Below are positions 8,671-18,087 of a stretch of 64,000 nt of DNA, piece by piece. Source of the DNA: Psychrobacillus lasiicapitis (GTDB lineage Bacteria; Bacillota; Bacilli; Bacillales_A; Planococcaceae); the NCBI RefSeq assembly GCF_006861795.1, contig NZ_VDGH01000007.1, positions 186,001 through 250,000 of the forward strand, written 5' to 3'. Position 1 is the first letter of the stretch. The number at the start of each line of letters is the position of its first letter. The notes below the pieces were generated by a model that saw only the letters and a program-made list of their open reading frames with translations, did not search any database and was not told where the DNA came from. Both the position numbers and the translations under genes were made by a program.

Positions 8671-10302
8671 TTGTTAAACGAAAAAACAATTGGGCAGATT
8701 GTAAAAGAAGCAGCGAGAAAGTTTCCAGAAACAGAAGCATACGTATATCCCGAGCAAGGGATTCGTAAAACATATAAAGAATTTGACGAAGAAACGGACG
8801 AGCTTGCAAAAGCGTTCATTGGAATGGGTATTCAAAAAGGGGAACATGTTGCAATTTGGTCTGATAACAAAAGGGAATGGTTACTAAGTCAGTTTGCAAC
8901 AGGAAAAATGGGTGCTGTTCTTGTAACTGTCAATACGAATTATCAGGAAAGTGAATTGGAGTATTTACTACAACAGTCTGATGCAACAACGCTTATTTTA
9001 TGTGAATCTTATAAAGGAACATCTTATCTGGATATTATAAGTGCTGTTTGCCCAGAAATCGAGAACTCAGAAAAAGGTAAAATACAATCTGAGAAATTAC
9101 CACATTTTAAACGTGTCATCGTTATGAGTGAAAATGAATATACAGGAATTTATACTTGGTCTGATTTGCTAGCTCACGCGGAAAAGGTATCGGATGAAAC
9201 ATTAGCACAACAATCGAATTCCCTTCATAATGACGATGTTATTAACATGCAGTATACATCGGGTACAACTGGGTTTCCAAAAGGGGTAATGCTAACGCAT
9301 AAGAATGTGGTGAATAACGGACAACTTGTTGGTGATTATATTCATCTCACGGAAAATGATCGTCTATGTATTCCCGTTCCGTTTTTTCATTGCTTCGGAT
9401 GTGTCATGGGAACCATTGCTTCTGTAACGCATGGGACAACCATGGTCATTATTGAACAGTTTAACCCAGAAAAAGTATTACAAATGGTGCAGGACGAAAA
9501 ATGTACTGCATTACATGGTGTACCAACAATGTTTATAGCGGAGTTAAATCACCCGGATTTTGCTCAGTTTAATTTAAAATCATTGCGTACTGGAATAATG
9601 GCAGGATCCATTTGTCCAATCGAAGTGATGAAAAAGGTAATAGAAGATATGGGATTGTCTGAAATAACTATTGCATATGGACAAACAGAATCATCACCCG
9701 TGATTACACAAACGAAGACAGATGATGCGATTGAAAAACGAGTTTCTACTGTTGGAAAAGCACATCCGGGAGTAGAAGTGAAAATCATTGATCCGGTAAC
9801 TGGTGAAGATACACCTGCAGGGGTTCCGGGTGAGTTATGTACGAGAGGTTACTTAGTGATGAAAGGTTATTATAAAAATGAAGAAGCGACAAAATCTGCG
9901 ATTGATGCAGAAGGATGGCTTCATACCGGGGATATCGCGGTTATGGATGAGGAAGGGTATATCGATATAACTGGTCGTATGAAAGACATGGTCATCCGTG
10001 GCGGGGAAAATATTTATCCAAAAGAAGTAGAGGAATTTTTGTATCAGCATCCATCCATTCAAGATGTCCAAGTAGTAGGAGTTCCTGATCCAAAATACGG
10101 AGAGGAGCTCATGGCATGGGTTATATTAAAAGCAGGAGAAAGCCTAACCATTGAACAACTAAAGGATTTTTGCAAAGGGAAAATATCACATCATAAAATC
10201 CCGAAATACATTGAATTTATCGATGCGTATCCAATGACAGCATCCGGTAAAATTCAAAAGTTCCTACTTCGGGAAATGTCGAAAGAAAAAGTCTTAGTAT
10301 AA
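8671..10302 (+). CDS. Medium/long-chain acyl-CoA synthetase (AMP-binding)
   Basis: Activates a fatty acid to its CoA thioester via an acyl-AMP. The 543 residues contain the P-loop [12 protein letters not shown] (about 195-206), the adenine motif YGQTESSP (about 336), the hinge [17 protein letters not shown] (about 434-450) and the catalytic C-terminal lysine segment TASGKIQKF. It closely resembles the YngI/FadD group of Bacillales. The start is TTG with AGGGGAGA 6 bp upstream; no ATG fits. It is divergent from nhaC and monocistronic, with a terminator at 10325-10358. The exact chain-length range cannot be read from the sequence. Confidence 0.9.
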   Translation: MLNEKTIGQIVKEAARKFPETEAYVYPEQGIRKTYKEFDEETDELAKAFIGMGIQKGEHVAIWSDNKREWLLSQFATGKMGAVLVTVNTNYQESELEYLLQQSDATTLILCESYKGTSYLDIISAVCPEIENSEKGKIQSEKLPHFKRVIVMSENEYTGIYTWSDLLAHAEKVSDETLAQQSNSLHNDDVINMQYTSGTTGFPKGVMLTHKNVVNNGQLVGDYIHLTENDRLCIPVPFFHCFGCVMGTIASVTHGTTMVIIEQFNPEKVLQMVQDEKCTALHGVPTMFIAELNHPDFAQFNLKSLRTGIMAGSICPIEVMKKVIEDMGLSEITIAYGQTESSPVITQTKTDDAIEKRVSTVGKAHPGVEVKIIDPVTGEDTPAGVPGELCTRGYLVMKGYYKNEEATKSAIDAEGWLHTGDIAVMDEEGYIDITGRMKDMVIRGGENIYPKEVEEFLYQHPSIQDVQVVGVPDPKYGEELMAWVILKAGESLTIEQLKDFCKGKISHHKIPKYIEFIDAYPMTASGKIQKFLLREMSKEKVLV

Positions 10303-10305
10303 GAT

Positions 10306-10319
10306 ATTTCCCGGGAAAT
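10306..10319. repeat. Perfect 14-bp palindrome after the acyl-CoA synthetase
   Basis: ATTTCCCGGGAAAT lies directly after the stop codon and before the terminator. Its role is unknown. Confidence 0.5.
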
Positions 10320-10324
10320 CGACA

Positions 10325-10360
10325 AAAAGAGATGACATATTTCTTGTTCATCTCTTTTGT
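10325..10360 (+). terminator. Terminator after the acyl-CoA synthetase
   Basis: AAAAGAGATGA (10325-10335) pairs with TCATCTCTTTT (10348-10358), followed by a T-rich tail. Confidence 0.75.
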
Positions 10361-10394
10361 TCTTTTATAACAGATAGAAAGAAGGACTGGCAAT

Positions 10395-11138
10395 ATGTAT
10401 TTAGATCATATCGTTCATCACGTTACAAAGACGCCAAGTCAAGTAACACTAGAGTGGAATAAGGCTGGTATTCATGCAGTTATTGGAGGTCAGCATACAT
10501 TTTGGGGTACATATAATGCACTTTTATACACGAAAAATAGCTATATAGAGTGGTTAGCAATTGAACATAAAGAAGTTGCTGAAAATGCCAAACATCCATT
10601 AATTAATCTATTATTACATGATTTGAGATCAGCTCCTGGGTTTGGAACGATTTGTATTCGTACGACATCCATTGACGAATTACATAAGCAACTGGAAGCA
10701 AAAGGTATAGAAACCTCAGGAGTATTACATGCTGAAAGAAAAACAACCAGTGGTCTAATACGTAAGTGGAAGATGCTGTTTGTTAAAGAAGAAATAAGTG
10801 ATGCCCTCCCTACGCCATTTTTCATTGAATGGGAGGAAAGTGATGAGGAACGCTATCAATCACTACGAGAAGATGGCACAATTAACGAAAGTAATTTACA
10901 ATTAAGCATCTCAGCATGTGAGTTTCATGTGCGTAATCCAAGGGATATAATAAATAAATGGAAAAGGTATTTTGATTTGGTAGAAGAAGATGAACACATA
11001 CTTCTATTAAACAATACAAAGCTAGTCTTCAAACAGTTAGATAACGGAACGAAAGAAAGACTAAAAGCAGTTCATATAGAAGGACTCAAGGATAAAGAAA
11101 CTCTTGTGTATGAACAGGCAACGTATCACTTCCATTAG
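10395..11138 (+). CDS. Glyoxalase-like (VOC) domain protein
   Basis: A 247-residue protein that opens with MYLDHIVHHV, the first beta strand and metal-ligand His typical of the Glyoxalase_3-like family (PF13468). The substrate is unknown. It ends 15 bp before hflX with no terminator between, and the hflX RBS overlaps its stop, so the two are co-transcribed. The RBS is GAAGGAC. The N-terminal third is the best-conserved part, and the C-terminal half has no motif I can name. Confidence 0.75.
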   Translation: MYLDHIVHHVTKTPSQVTLEWNKAGIHAVIGGQHTFWGTYNALLYTKNSYIEWLAIEHKEVAENAKHPLINLLLHDLRSAPGFGTICIRTTSIDELHKQLEAKGIETSGVLHAERKTTSGLIRKWKMLFVKEEISDALPTPFFIEWEESDEERYQSLREDGTINESNLQLSISACEFHVRNPRDIINKWKRYFDLVEEDEHILLLNNTKLVFKQLDNGTKERLKAVHIEGLKDKETLVYEQATYHFH

Positions 11139-11153
11139 GAGGAGGAATTATTT

Positions 11154-12428
11154 TTGGAGGAATTTTTAGAAAAGGCGATCATTGTTGCGGTTAATTTGCA
11201 GCATGATGAGCATTTTGAATATGGATTAGAAGAATTACACAATTTAGCAGAAGCGCTAAATGTCGAAGTAGTGGGAGAGGTTACACAAAATCTAGAGCGT
11301 GTGACGAATTCGCATTATGTTGGAACAGGTAAAGTGGAAGAGATTAAAAACTTTTATGAAGAAGCTGGTGCCAATCTTGTTATTTTTAATGACGAACTAA
11401 GCCCTTCACAAATTCGAAATCTAGAGAGTGACTTAGAATGTAAAGTAATCGATCGAACGATGCTTATTTTAGACATTTTTGCCAGACGAGCAAAATCGAA
11501 TGAGGCACAAATGCAAGTAGAATTAGCGCAGCTTCAGTATATGCTTCCACGACTAGTTGGACTCCGTGCTTCTCTAAGCAGACAAGGTGGAGGCACAGGT
11601 GGCGGTTTTAAAAACCGTGGTGCAGGGGAAACAAAGCTAGAGCTAGATAGACGTAAAATTGAAGACCAAATTGCCAAACTAAAACGAGAGCTAGAGCAAG
11701 TTAAATATCAGCGAGAGACGCAAAGAAAACAGCGTAAGAAAAATGCAATTCCAGTTGTATCACTAGTAGGATACACAAATGCAGGTAAGTCCACTATTAT
11801 GAATCAATTACTTCATAAAGTAGGGCAGACAGATTCCAAGCAGGTGTTTGAGAAGGACATGCTATTTGCTACACTTGAAACTTCTGTTCGTCAGATTAAG
11901 TTACCAGACCAAAAAGAGTTTTTATTAACAGACACAGTTGGATTTGTTAGCAAGCTACCTCACCATTTAGTGAAAGCATTCCGTTCTACTTTAGAAGAGG
12001 CAAGAGATGCAAGCTTACTGCTACATGTAGTTGACGTTTCGAATGCCGAGCATCGTTATATGATGGACGTTACGAACGAAACGTTGCTCGCTGTTGGCGT
12101 AGAGGATATTCCGACTATTTATGTATACAATAAATCAGATTTGGCAGATATGAAATACCCTTATGTATCAGGGGAAAACATTTGGATTTCTGCTAAAGAA
12201 GGAGCAGGTCTAGACGAACTACTAGGGATGATTAAAAAGCAGATTTTTTCTGACTACGTTGTGTGCAGCATGTTAATCCCTTTTGACAGGGGAGATATTG
12301 TCTCGTATTTAAATGAACATGCGTCTGTAGAGTCAACTACTTATGAAGAAGAAGGTACACTTGTGAAAGTTGAATTAAAGAAATCCGATTATGATCGACT
12401 ACAACAATTTGTCTTCGTAAAAGAATAA
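11154..12428 (+). CDS. hflX: Ribosome-associated GTPase HflX
   Basis: A 424-residue GTPase that splits or rescues ribosomes under stress. The N-terminal HflX domain contains the glycine-rich loop GGGTGGGFKNRGAGETKLE (about 147-165). The G domain has G1 GYTNAGKST (about 205-213), G3 DTVGF (about 261) and G4 NKSD (about 326-329). The start is TTG, 8 bp after an AGGAGGAGG site; no ATG is available in frame nearby. It is the second gene of a two-gene operon and is closed by a long bidirectional terminator. Confidence 0.95.
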   Translation: MEEFLEKAIIVAVNLQHDEHFEYGLEELHNLAEALNVEVVGEVTQNLERVTNSHYVGTGKVEEIKNFYEEAGANLVIFNDELSPSQIRNLESDLECKVIDRTMLILDIFARRAKSNEAQMQVELAQLQYMLPRLVGLRASLSRQGGGTGGGFKNRGAGETKLELDRRKIEDQIAKLKRELEQVKYQRETQRKQRKKNAIPVVSLVGYTNAGKSTIMNQLLHKVGQTDSKQVFEKDMLFATLETSVRQIKLPDQKEFLLTDTVGFVSKLPHHLVKAFRSTLEEARDASLLLHVVDVSNAEHRYMMDVTNETLLAVGVEDIPTIYVYNKSDLADMKYPYVSGENIWISAKEGAGLDELLGMIKKQIFSDYVVCSMLIPFDRGDIVSYLNEHASVESTTYEEEGTLVKVELKKSDYDRLQQFVFVKE

Positions 12429-12467
12429 AAAGAAGCTTATCGCGTGTGCGATAAGCTTCTTTTTATA
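12428..12467. terminator. Bidirectional terminator between hflX and an ABC exporter
   Basis: A perfect 17-bp stem, 12428-12444 with 12449-12465, has a 4-nt loop with A- and T-runs. It serves both convergent genes. Confidence 0.92.
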
Positions 12468-14184
12468 CTTCCTGGAACTGGATATTATGCAACCTAGCAA
12501 AAATGCCATCTTGCGCAACTAATTCATTATACGATCCATCTTCTGCGATTCCGTCTTCGGTTACAACTAACACGCGGTCAGCATCCCGAATAGTCGCAAG
12601 TCGATGTGCAATAATAAGCGTAGTGCGATTTTCTGCAAGCTCCATTAATGATTTTTGAATTATTTTCTCTGTTTCCGTGTCAAGGGCAGAGGTAGCCTCG
12701 TCCAATATTAAAATGGGAGGATTTTTTAAAAACATACGAGCAATGGCAAGACGTTGTTTTTGCCCACCGGATAATTTAAGTCCTCTTTCACCGATTTGCG
12801 TATCATAACCTTGTGGTAGGCCGGCGATAAAGTCTTCTAAATGCGCTTTTTTTGCTGCCTCTCGAATTTCTTCGGTAGTAGCATCTTTTTTCCCGTACGC
12901 AATATTTTCTTCAATTGTTCCAGTAAATAAAAAGACATCCTGTTGTACAATTCCAATTTGAGAACGTAATGATTTCATTGTAACGTCTTGAATATTAAGA
13001 CCATCAATTGAAATGGCTCCTTCATTCACTTCATAAAAACGTGGAATAAGTGAACAAATAGTTGTTTTTCCGGCTCCAGACGGCCCGACAAATGCCACTG
13101 TTTCCCCGGCTTTGATAGATAAATTGATATCATCTAATACAGATTTATGCTCATCATATCGGAAACTGACATTATCAAATTCAATATTTCCATTTAAATG
13201 AGTGACACTTAAAGCATTTGGTCGATCTTTAATCTCGGGTTCTTGTTCCATAAGATCCAAAAAGCGTTTAAATCCAGCCATCCCTTTTGGATATAGCTCA
13301 AGCAAAGCAGTGATTTTATCCACTGGTTTGATCAATACATTGACGTATAGGATAAAACCGACCAGTTCTCCTGGTTTAAGTGCTCCCTTATAAGTAAACC
13401 AAGCTCCCACAACAAGTACTACTAATGTTACAAGACGAGTCATCATATAAATACTCGAATGTGTGCCTGCCATTACTTTATAGGCTTTGAGTTTTGCAAG
13501 TCGAAATTGACCATTGTCTTGTTTAAAACGAGCTATCTCAAAACTTTCATTTGTAAATGATTGGACCACACGTACACCGGACACACTATCTTCAACACGT
13601 GCATTTACATCGGCGATTTTGCCATACATGTTTTTCCATGCCTTGTTCATCATGATGTTTCCATATGTAGCCACAATCGCTAAGAAAGGAACCATCACAA
13701 TCGCAATAACGGCAAGCTCGGGATTGAGATTGAACATAATTATAAAAGCACCGATAAGGGTCATAATAGCGATGAATAAATCCTCAGGTCCGTGATGGGC
13801 AAGCTCACCGATATCAAATAAATCATTCGTAATACGGCTCATAACATGTCCGGTTTTTGTATTATCAAAAAAACGGAATGACTGTCTTTGCACGTGATTG
13901 AACAATTGCTGTCGCATATCCGTCTCGATATTAATACCGAGCTTATGCCCTAAATAACTCACGATATAATTTAGAAAAGTGCTCAAAATATAGACAAGCA
14001 ACAGTAAAACACTAACTTTTACAATCATATCCCAATCGTTAGTTGGTAATAGATCATCAATAAACCATGACACAGCCATAGGAAATGCTAGCTCTAAGAT
14101 GGCTACAAATACCGCACTACTAAAATCGATGACGAATAACCGTTTATGTGGTTTATAGAATGAAAAAAACTTCTTTAGCACCAA
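12463..14184 (-). CDS. Homodimeric-type ABC exporter (Sav1866/BmrA class)
   Basis: A half-transporter of 573 residues: six membrane helices (about 1-310) fused to an ATPase domain with Walker A GPSGAGKTT (about 365), signature LSGGQKQRLAIARM (about 467), complete Walker B ILILDEATSALD with catalytic Glu, and H-loop IAHRLAT. All catalytic residues are present, so it can act as a homodimer, as Sav1866 and BmrA do in drug or lipid export. The start is TTG at 14184 with GTG at 14181 equally possible; GGGAG lies just upstream. The substrate is unknown. Confidence 0.88.
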   Translation of the reverse strand: MVLKKFFSFYKPHKRLFVIDFSSAVFVAILELAFPMAVSWFIDDLLPTNDWDMIVKVSVLLLLVYILSTFLNYIVSYLGHKLGINIETDMRQQLFNHVQRQSFRFFDNTKTGHVMSRITNDLFDIGELAHHGPEDLFIAIMTLIGAFIIMFNLNPELAVIAIVMVPFLAIVATYGNIMMNKAWKNMYGKIADVNARVEDSVSGVRVVQSFTNESFEIARFKQDNGQFRLAKLKAYKVMAGTHSSIYMMTRLVTLVVLVVGAWFTYKGALKPGELVGFILYVNVLIKPVDKITALLELYPKGMAGFKRFLDLMEQEPEIKDRPNALSVTHLNGNIEFDNVSFRYDEHKSVLDDINLSIKAGETVAFVGPSGAGKTTICSLIPRFYEVNEGAISIDGLNIQDVTMKSLRSQIGIVQQDVFLFTGTIEENIAYGKKDATTEEIREAAKKAHLEDFIAGLPQGYDTQIGERGLKLSGGQKQRLAIARMFLKNPPILILDEATSALDTETEKIIQKSLMELAENRTTLIIAHRLATIRDADRVLVVTEDGIAEDGSYNELVAQDGIFARLHNIQFQEV

Positions 14185-14257
14185 ATCTCCCTCTTCCTTT
14201 TATACATAGTGACTATTATAGCGAACAATTTCATAAAACGAAATAATTGGATAATTT

Positions 14258-14286
14258 TTGACAGGGAAAAGAGAGGGCGTTATAAT
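14258..14286 (+). promoter_or_regulatory. Consensus SigA promoter for dtpT
   Basis: TTGACA (14258-14263), a 17-bp spacer and TATAAT (14281-14286) match the consensus at every position, about 30 bp before the start codon. Confidence 0.85.
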
Positions 14287-14317
14287 GAATGTCTCAATTT
14301 AGAAAAGAGGTAAAAGC

Positions 14318-15805
14318 ATGTTTTCAAAAGAAGAGATAGTAAAGTCAGTCCCTCAAAAAGGATTCTTTGGGCATCCCAAAGGGTTAATGTCCTTGTTTTT
14401 TACGGAATTTTGGGAGCGTTTTTCATACTACGGTATGCGCGCAATTCTAATCTATTATATGTACTACGAAGTAACACAGGGAGGATTAGGACTAGACCGA
14501 ACCACTGCTAACTCGATAATGGCAGTATATGGTTCCCTTGTTTATATGTCAGGAATTATTGGAGGCTGGATAGCCGACCGCCTATTTGGTACGACAAGAA
14601 CTGTATTCTATGGTGGAGTTTTAATAATGCTCGGGCATGTCGTATTGTCGTTTCCAGGTGGAATTACGCCACTATTTATTTCGATGGCGCTGATCATCAT
14701 AGGAACAGGGTTATTGAAGTCTAATATCTCCACAATTGTTGGTGATTTATATTCGGAGAAAGACGCTCGTCGTGACTCTGGATTCAGTATTTTTTATATG
14801 GGTATTAACATGGGTGGATTCCTTGCACCTTTAATCGTTGGTACTATTGGTCTGGAGTATAATTTCCATTTAGGTTTTGGACTAGCAGCAGTTGGAATGG
14901 CATTGGGATTAATCGTCTTTTTACTAACTAAGAAAAAAAATCTTGGATTAGCTGGTTCGTATGTGCCGAATCCAATGTCTAAAGAAGAACGTAAAAAGGT
15001 ATTTAGTAGAATTGGTATTGTCATTGTAATCGTATTAGTTCTTGGCTATATTTTAGTGCAACAAGGGATTATGACAATCGATGTATTTACAATGACGGTA
15101 TCTATTTTAGGTATTGTTATTCCTACTTTGTATTTCATCGTAATGTATAGAAGCGATCGAACAACGGATGATGAGAAGTCAAGATTGCTTGCTTATATCC
15201 CGTTGTTTTTAGCGGCAATGATGTTCTGGGCAATACAAGAACAAGGATCGAATATACTGGCCCAGTATGCAGATGAGCGTGTTAATCTAATGATAGGATC
15301 TTTTGAGATTTCACCAGCATGGTTCCAATCGTTAAATCCGTTATTTATTATTGTGCTTGCACCTCTTTTTGCTTGGATGTGGCTAAAACTTGGCGATAGA
15401 CAACCATCTACACCTAAAAAGTTTGCTTTCGGATTATTCTTTGCAGGGATGTCGTTTATTGTAATGATCATTCCAGCGTATATAAATGGAACAGAGACAC
15501 TTGTTAATCCATTTTGGCTTGTACTTAGCTTCTTCTTAGTAGTGCTGGGTGAGTTACTACTATCTCCAGTTGGTTTATCTGCAACAACGAAGCTGGCACC
15601 AGGTGCGTTTGCCGCTCAAACAATGAGTTTATGGTTTATGACGAACGCATCTGCACAAGCAATCAATGCACAAGTGGTTAAACTGTATTCACCAGAAAAT
15701 GAAGTTTTATACTTCGGTGTAATCGGTGTTATCGCACTTGTAATTGGGTTGTTATTGTATTTAATGACGCCTTTAATCCAAAAGTACATGCGTGGAGTGA
15801 AATAA
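14318..15805 (+). CDS. dtpT: Proton-dependent di/tripeptide transporter (POT/PTR2)
   Basis: A 495-residue MFS-type peptide importer with about 14 hydrophobic segments. The POT signature FFTEFWERFSYYGMRAIL (about 27-44) carries the ExxER-like region that couples proton binding. The segment GTGLLKSNISTIVGDLY and the substrate-cavity motif AIQEQGSN (about 305) are also typical. Peptides of two or three residues are the expected substrates. It has its own consensus promoter and is followed by a terminator. Confidence 0.92.
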   Translation: MFSKEEIVKSVPQKGFFGHPKGLMSLFFTEFWERFSYYGMRAILIYYMYYEVTQGGLGLDRTTANSIMAVYGSLVYMSGIIGGWIADRLFGTTRTVFYGGVLIMLGHVVLSFPGGITPLFISMALIIIGTGLLKSNISTIVGDLYSEKDARRDSGFSIFYMGINMGGFLAPLIVGTIGLEYNFHLGFGLAAVGMALGLIVFLLTKKKNLGLAGSYVPNPMSKEERKKVFSRIGIVIVIVLVLGYILVQQGIMTIDVFTMTVSILGIVIPTLYFIVMYRSDRTTDDEKSRLLAYIPLFLAAMMFWAIQEQGSNILAQYADERVNLMIGSFEISPAWFQSLNPLFIIVLAPLFAWMWLKLGDRQPSTPKKFAFGLFFAGMSFIVMIIPAYINGTETLVNPFWLVLSFFLVVLGELLLSPVGLSATTKLAPGAFAAQTMSLWFMTNASAQAINAQVVKLYSPENEVLYFGVIGVIALVIGLLLYLMTPLIQKYMRGVK

Positions 15806-15842
15806 GTTATAACCAAAAGTAATCTAATAGAGATTTTTGATG

Positions 15843-15882
15843 CGAAAGGGATGCGACAGATTGCATCCCTTTCGTATTTTTT
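15843..15882 (+). terminator. Terminator after dtpT
   Basis: CGAAAGGGATGC (15843-15854) pairs perfectly with 15863-15874, followed by a T-run. Confidence 0.88.
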
Positions 15883-15996
15883 ATATAGCATGGATTAATG
15901 ATTGTATTGGAAATGGATATTCATAAAAATAAATGAAACCTTTCTGAAACTTTACTCGTATAATAATTATTAAAGCATGAAGGGATGATAACTAAT

Positions 15997-16848
15997 ATGA
16001 AGAAATGGACAACGCTTATCGCGGTAGCCACATTATCATTAGGTTTAGCTGCATGTAACGAGACTGCTAAACCAGCAGAAAAGACAGAGGTAACAGAAAA
16101 GAGTAATTTAACACTTCAAGAAGTATATGATAAATCTATTGCTGCATCAGAAGAACTGAAGAGTGTACGAGCAGTAATGGATCTAAATCAAAAAATGAAT
16201 ATACCGAATGAAGAAAATGAATTAGAAATTAGCTCGAAGATGGATATGGAATATATAGTAGACCCTATGCAGATGCATCAAAAAGGGACTTCGACTGTAA
16301 GTGGATTGGTGGAAGGTATGTCTGATCAAACATCTAAAACTGAGAGTTACATGACTGCAGATAATTTTTATGTATACGATGAGTCTACTGGTACTGGACA
16401 GTGGATGAAGCTTCCACAAGAAATGATGGCGGGGATTATGAACGCTTCGGAACAAGCGAATGCGTCTGACCAGTTGAAGCAGATTGAAGGATATTTAGAT
16501 GAATTTAAATTCGAACAAGATAATGATAACTATATTTTAACGCTTGAAGCTTCAGGTGAAAAATTCACAGAATTAGTAAAAACGCAAGTTGATGAAGTAA
16601 TGCAATCAATGGGTATGGGAGAAGAGGTTCAAATGGATTTCGATATTCACTCAGTAAACTATTTGATTCACATTGATAAAGAAACGTTCCAAACGAATAA
16701 ATTAGATGTTGTCTTTGATATGGATATGGATATAGACGGTGAAAAAATGAACATCGTACAAGATGTAAAATCTACTTTCTCTGGTTTCAATGAAGTAGAA
16801 GAAATCGTCATTCCACAAGAAGTAATCGATAACGCTGTAGAATTATAA
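15997..16848 (+). CDS. Lipoprotein of the DUF6612-like family
   Basis: A predicted lipoprotein of 283 residues. The signal peptide ends in lipobox GLAAC (Cys20 counting from ATG 15997). The mature part has the beta-rich pattern of the LolA/LppX-like fold: alternating strands with many Met, Asp and Thr and repeated 'MDMDID'-type turns. Such proteins are thought to carry a hydrophobic ligand outside the membrane, but the function here is unknown. An ATG at 15985 is in frame, but 15997 is better placed after GAAGGGAT. It is monocistronic with a very strong terminator. Confidence 0.8.
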   Translation: MKKWTTLIAVATLSLGLAACNETAKPAEKTEVTEKSNLTLQEVYDKSIAASEELKSVRAVMDLNQKMNIPNEENELEISSKMDMEYIVDPMQMHQKGTSTVSGLVEGMSDQTSKTESYMTADNFYVYDESTGTGQWMKLPQEMMAGIMNASEQANASDQLKQIEGYLDEFKFEQDNDNYILTLEASGEKFTELVKTQVDEVMQSMGMGEEVQMDFDIHSVNYLIHIDKETFQTNKLDVVFDMDMDIDGEKMNIVQDVKSTFSGFNEVEEIVIPQEVIDNAVEL

Positions 16849-16867
16849 GATGAAATAAGCTAATAAG

Positions 16868-16919
16868 ACTGCTCCCAGCTGTTGTTGTTATAAAAACAAC
16901 AGCTGGGAGCAGTTTTTTT
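16868..16919 (+). terminator. Strong terminator after the DUF6612-like lipoprotein gene
   Basis: A 19-bp perfect stem, 16868-16886 with 16895-16913, is followed by seven T. Confidence 0.93.
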
Positions 16920-16985
16920 ATTGGTTAGGAAACTATAGAAGATTTAGAGATGTGGAAACTTTTTTAAGTAACAGTATAGAAAAAA

Positions 16986-17419
16986 TGCGCGGTAAATTGT
17001 CCTATTAGGAGTTCACTATGATTTTCGCTTCAGGCGGACGCTTTCCGCCTGCATGGCTTCAATCTCCTCGTCGCTAACGCTCTGCGGGGCTTTCAGCTCA
17101 TGCTATTCCGGCAGGAGTCGCCGCCTTCCGCTTCAATCATTATGGATGGGCTGCTAATTTGGTGTCTGCAGTTATCAAAGTTATAAATTTATCAAGTTTA
17201 CCACTGCAAATAATTAAACCAAACTAGTAAAGGCTATCACCAAATAAGTAGCTCGTTTATTAGGATAAAGCTCGGTTCATCTTTTTCAACTAGTTATTGG
17301 TATCACATCTCCTCTTGTTCCATAATATTTCACATTTCTCTTATCGCTCACCCTCGCGGAAAGCGTCCACCCTGTAGCGAAAATCCCAGCGGACACTTCA
17401 TTCAACTCACTACCGCGCA
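16986..17419. repeat. Inverted-pair element, copy A (right half decayed)
   Basis: Terminal inverted repeat TGCGCGGTA (16986-16994) matches 17411-17419. The left GC-rich unit runs from about 17018 to 17155, with CAGGCGGACGCTTTCCG at 17030-17046. The right half survives only as 17350-17393 (GCGGAAAGCGTCCACCCTG in inverted orientation). The AT-rich centre has no gene. It belongs to the same family as copies B (34410-34861) and C (55772-56366). Confidence 0.8.
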
Positions 17420-17629
17420 GTTTCCCTATTAAGTGCGTTATTTTATTTTATCGTTCCCATAAGCTTAATTGGGCATGTGACAGGCGCTTAGCGCTTTTGT
17501 TCTTGGAGCCTCATTTTAAATAAAACTGCTTTGAATAAAAAATCTGTGGCTCTATCAATTTAATAAAATTACACAGTCAAAAACTGTTTAAGCAAGTTGA
17601 GACTGAATAAAAAGGTACTTTTCTTTGTT

Positions 17630-17697
17630 TTTCACTGCAGGCGGTGGGGTGGACGCTTCATTCATTTAACACACTTAGTCGCAGTTTCTCTACAATG
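17630..17697. repeat. Solo end remnant of the inverted-pair element (copy D)
   Basis: The sequence GGACGCTTCATTCATTTAAC...CGCAGTTTCTCTACAATG aligns with the right ends of copies A and C (GGACACTT.ATTCAACT.ACTACCGC.CAGTTTCCCTA). A degenerate GCAGGCGGTGG lies just before it. Between copy A and the promoter at 17821 I see no gene. Confidence 0.55.
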
Positions 17698-17820
17698 TGC
17701 AAACTCTTATTTTAGTGAGCGGATTTTATAAATTTTAATCTAATCTATAGTAAGATTGTATTAGAGTAACATATCTTATATATAGTATATTGTTAATTGA
17801 AAACCGTTTTCATTCTTTGG

Positions 17821-17848
17821 TTGACTTGTATATGCAAGATGCTATAAT
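17821..17848 (+). promoter_or_regulatory. SigA promoter of the siderophore uptake operon
   Basis: TTGACT (17821-17826), a 16-bp spacer and TATAAT (17843-17848). It lies about 240 bp upstream of the yclN-like start and just ahead of a Fur box. Confidence 0.8.
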
Positions 17849-17865
17849 AAAATGGGTGAGTAAAT

Positions 17866-17884
17866 GATAATGATTTTCACTATC
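17866..17884 (+). promoter_or_regulatory. Fur box upstream of yclN
   Basis: GATAATGATTTTCACTATC differs from the 19-bp Fur consensus GATAATGATAATCATTATC at only a few positions. It overlaps the start of transcription, so iron-loaded Fur should repress the operon. Confidence 0.88.
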
Positions 17885-17946
17885 GTAAACTCCTAAATAG
17901 GACTTAATAGATAGAAATAAATAAAGCTATCCAGTAGCACTTTGTC

Positions 17947-17980
17947 CTTATCTTCCTTTGTCGGAGGAAGATAAGTTTTT
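17947..17980 (+). terminator. Terminator-like hairpin in the yclN leader (attenuator or sRNA end)
   Basis: An 11-bp perfect stem (17947-17957 with 17965-17975) is followed by TTTTT. It lies about 125 nt after the promoter and 108 nt before the first gene. TATCCAG (about 17928-17934) can pair with CTGGATA (17993-17999), and CCAGC/GCTGG (17981-17996) forms a second small hairpin. Confidence 0.7.
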
Positions 17981-18087
17981 CCAGCGTACTTGCTGGATAA
18001 GAATATCAGAACTTCTATGTAAAACAAATTGAATACTCAGTGTTGGCAATAATTTTCACTGAGAATAAAAGAAATATGGGGTTTAAA

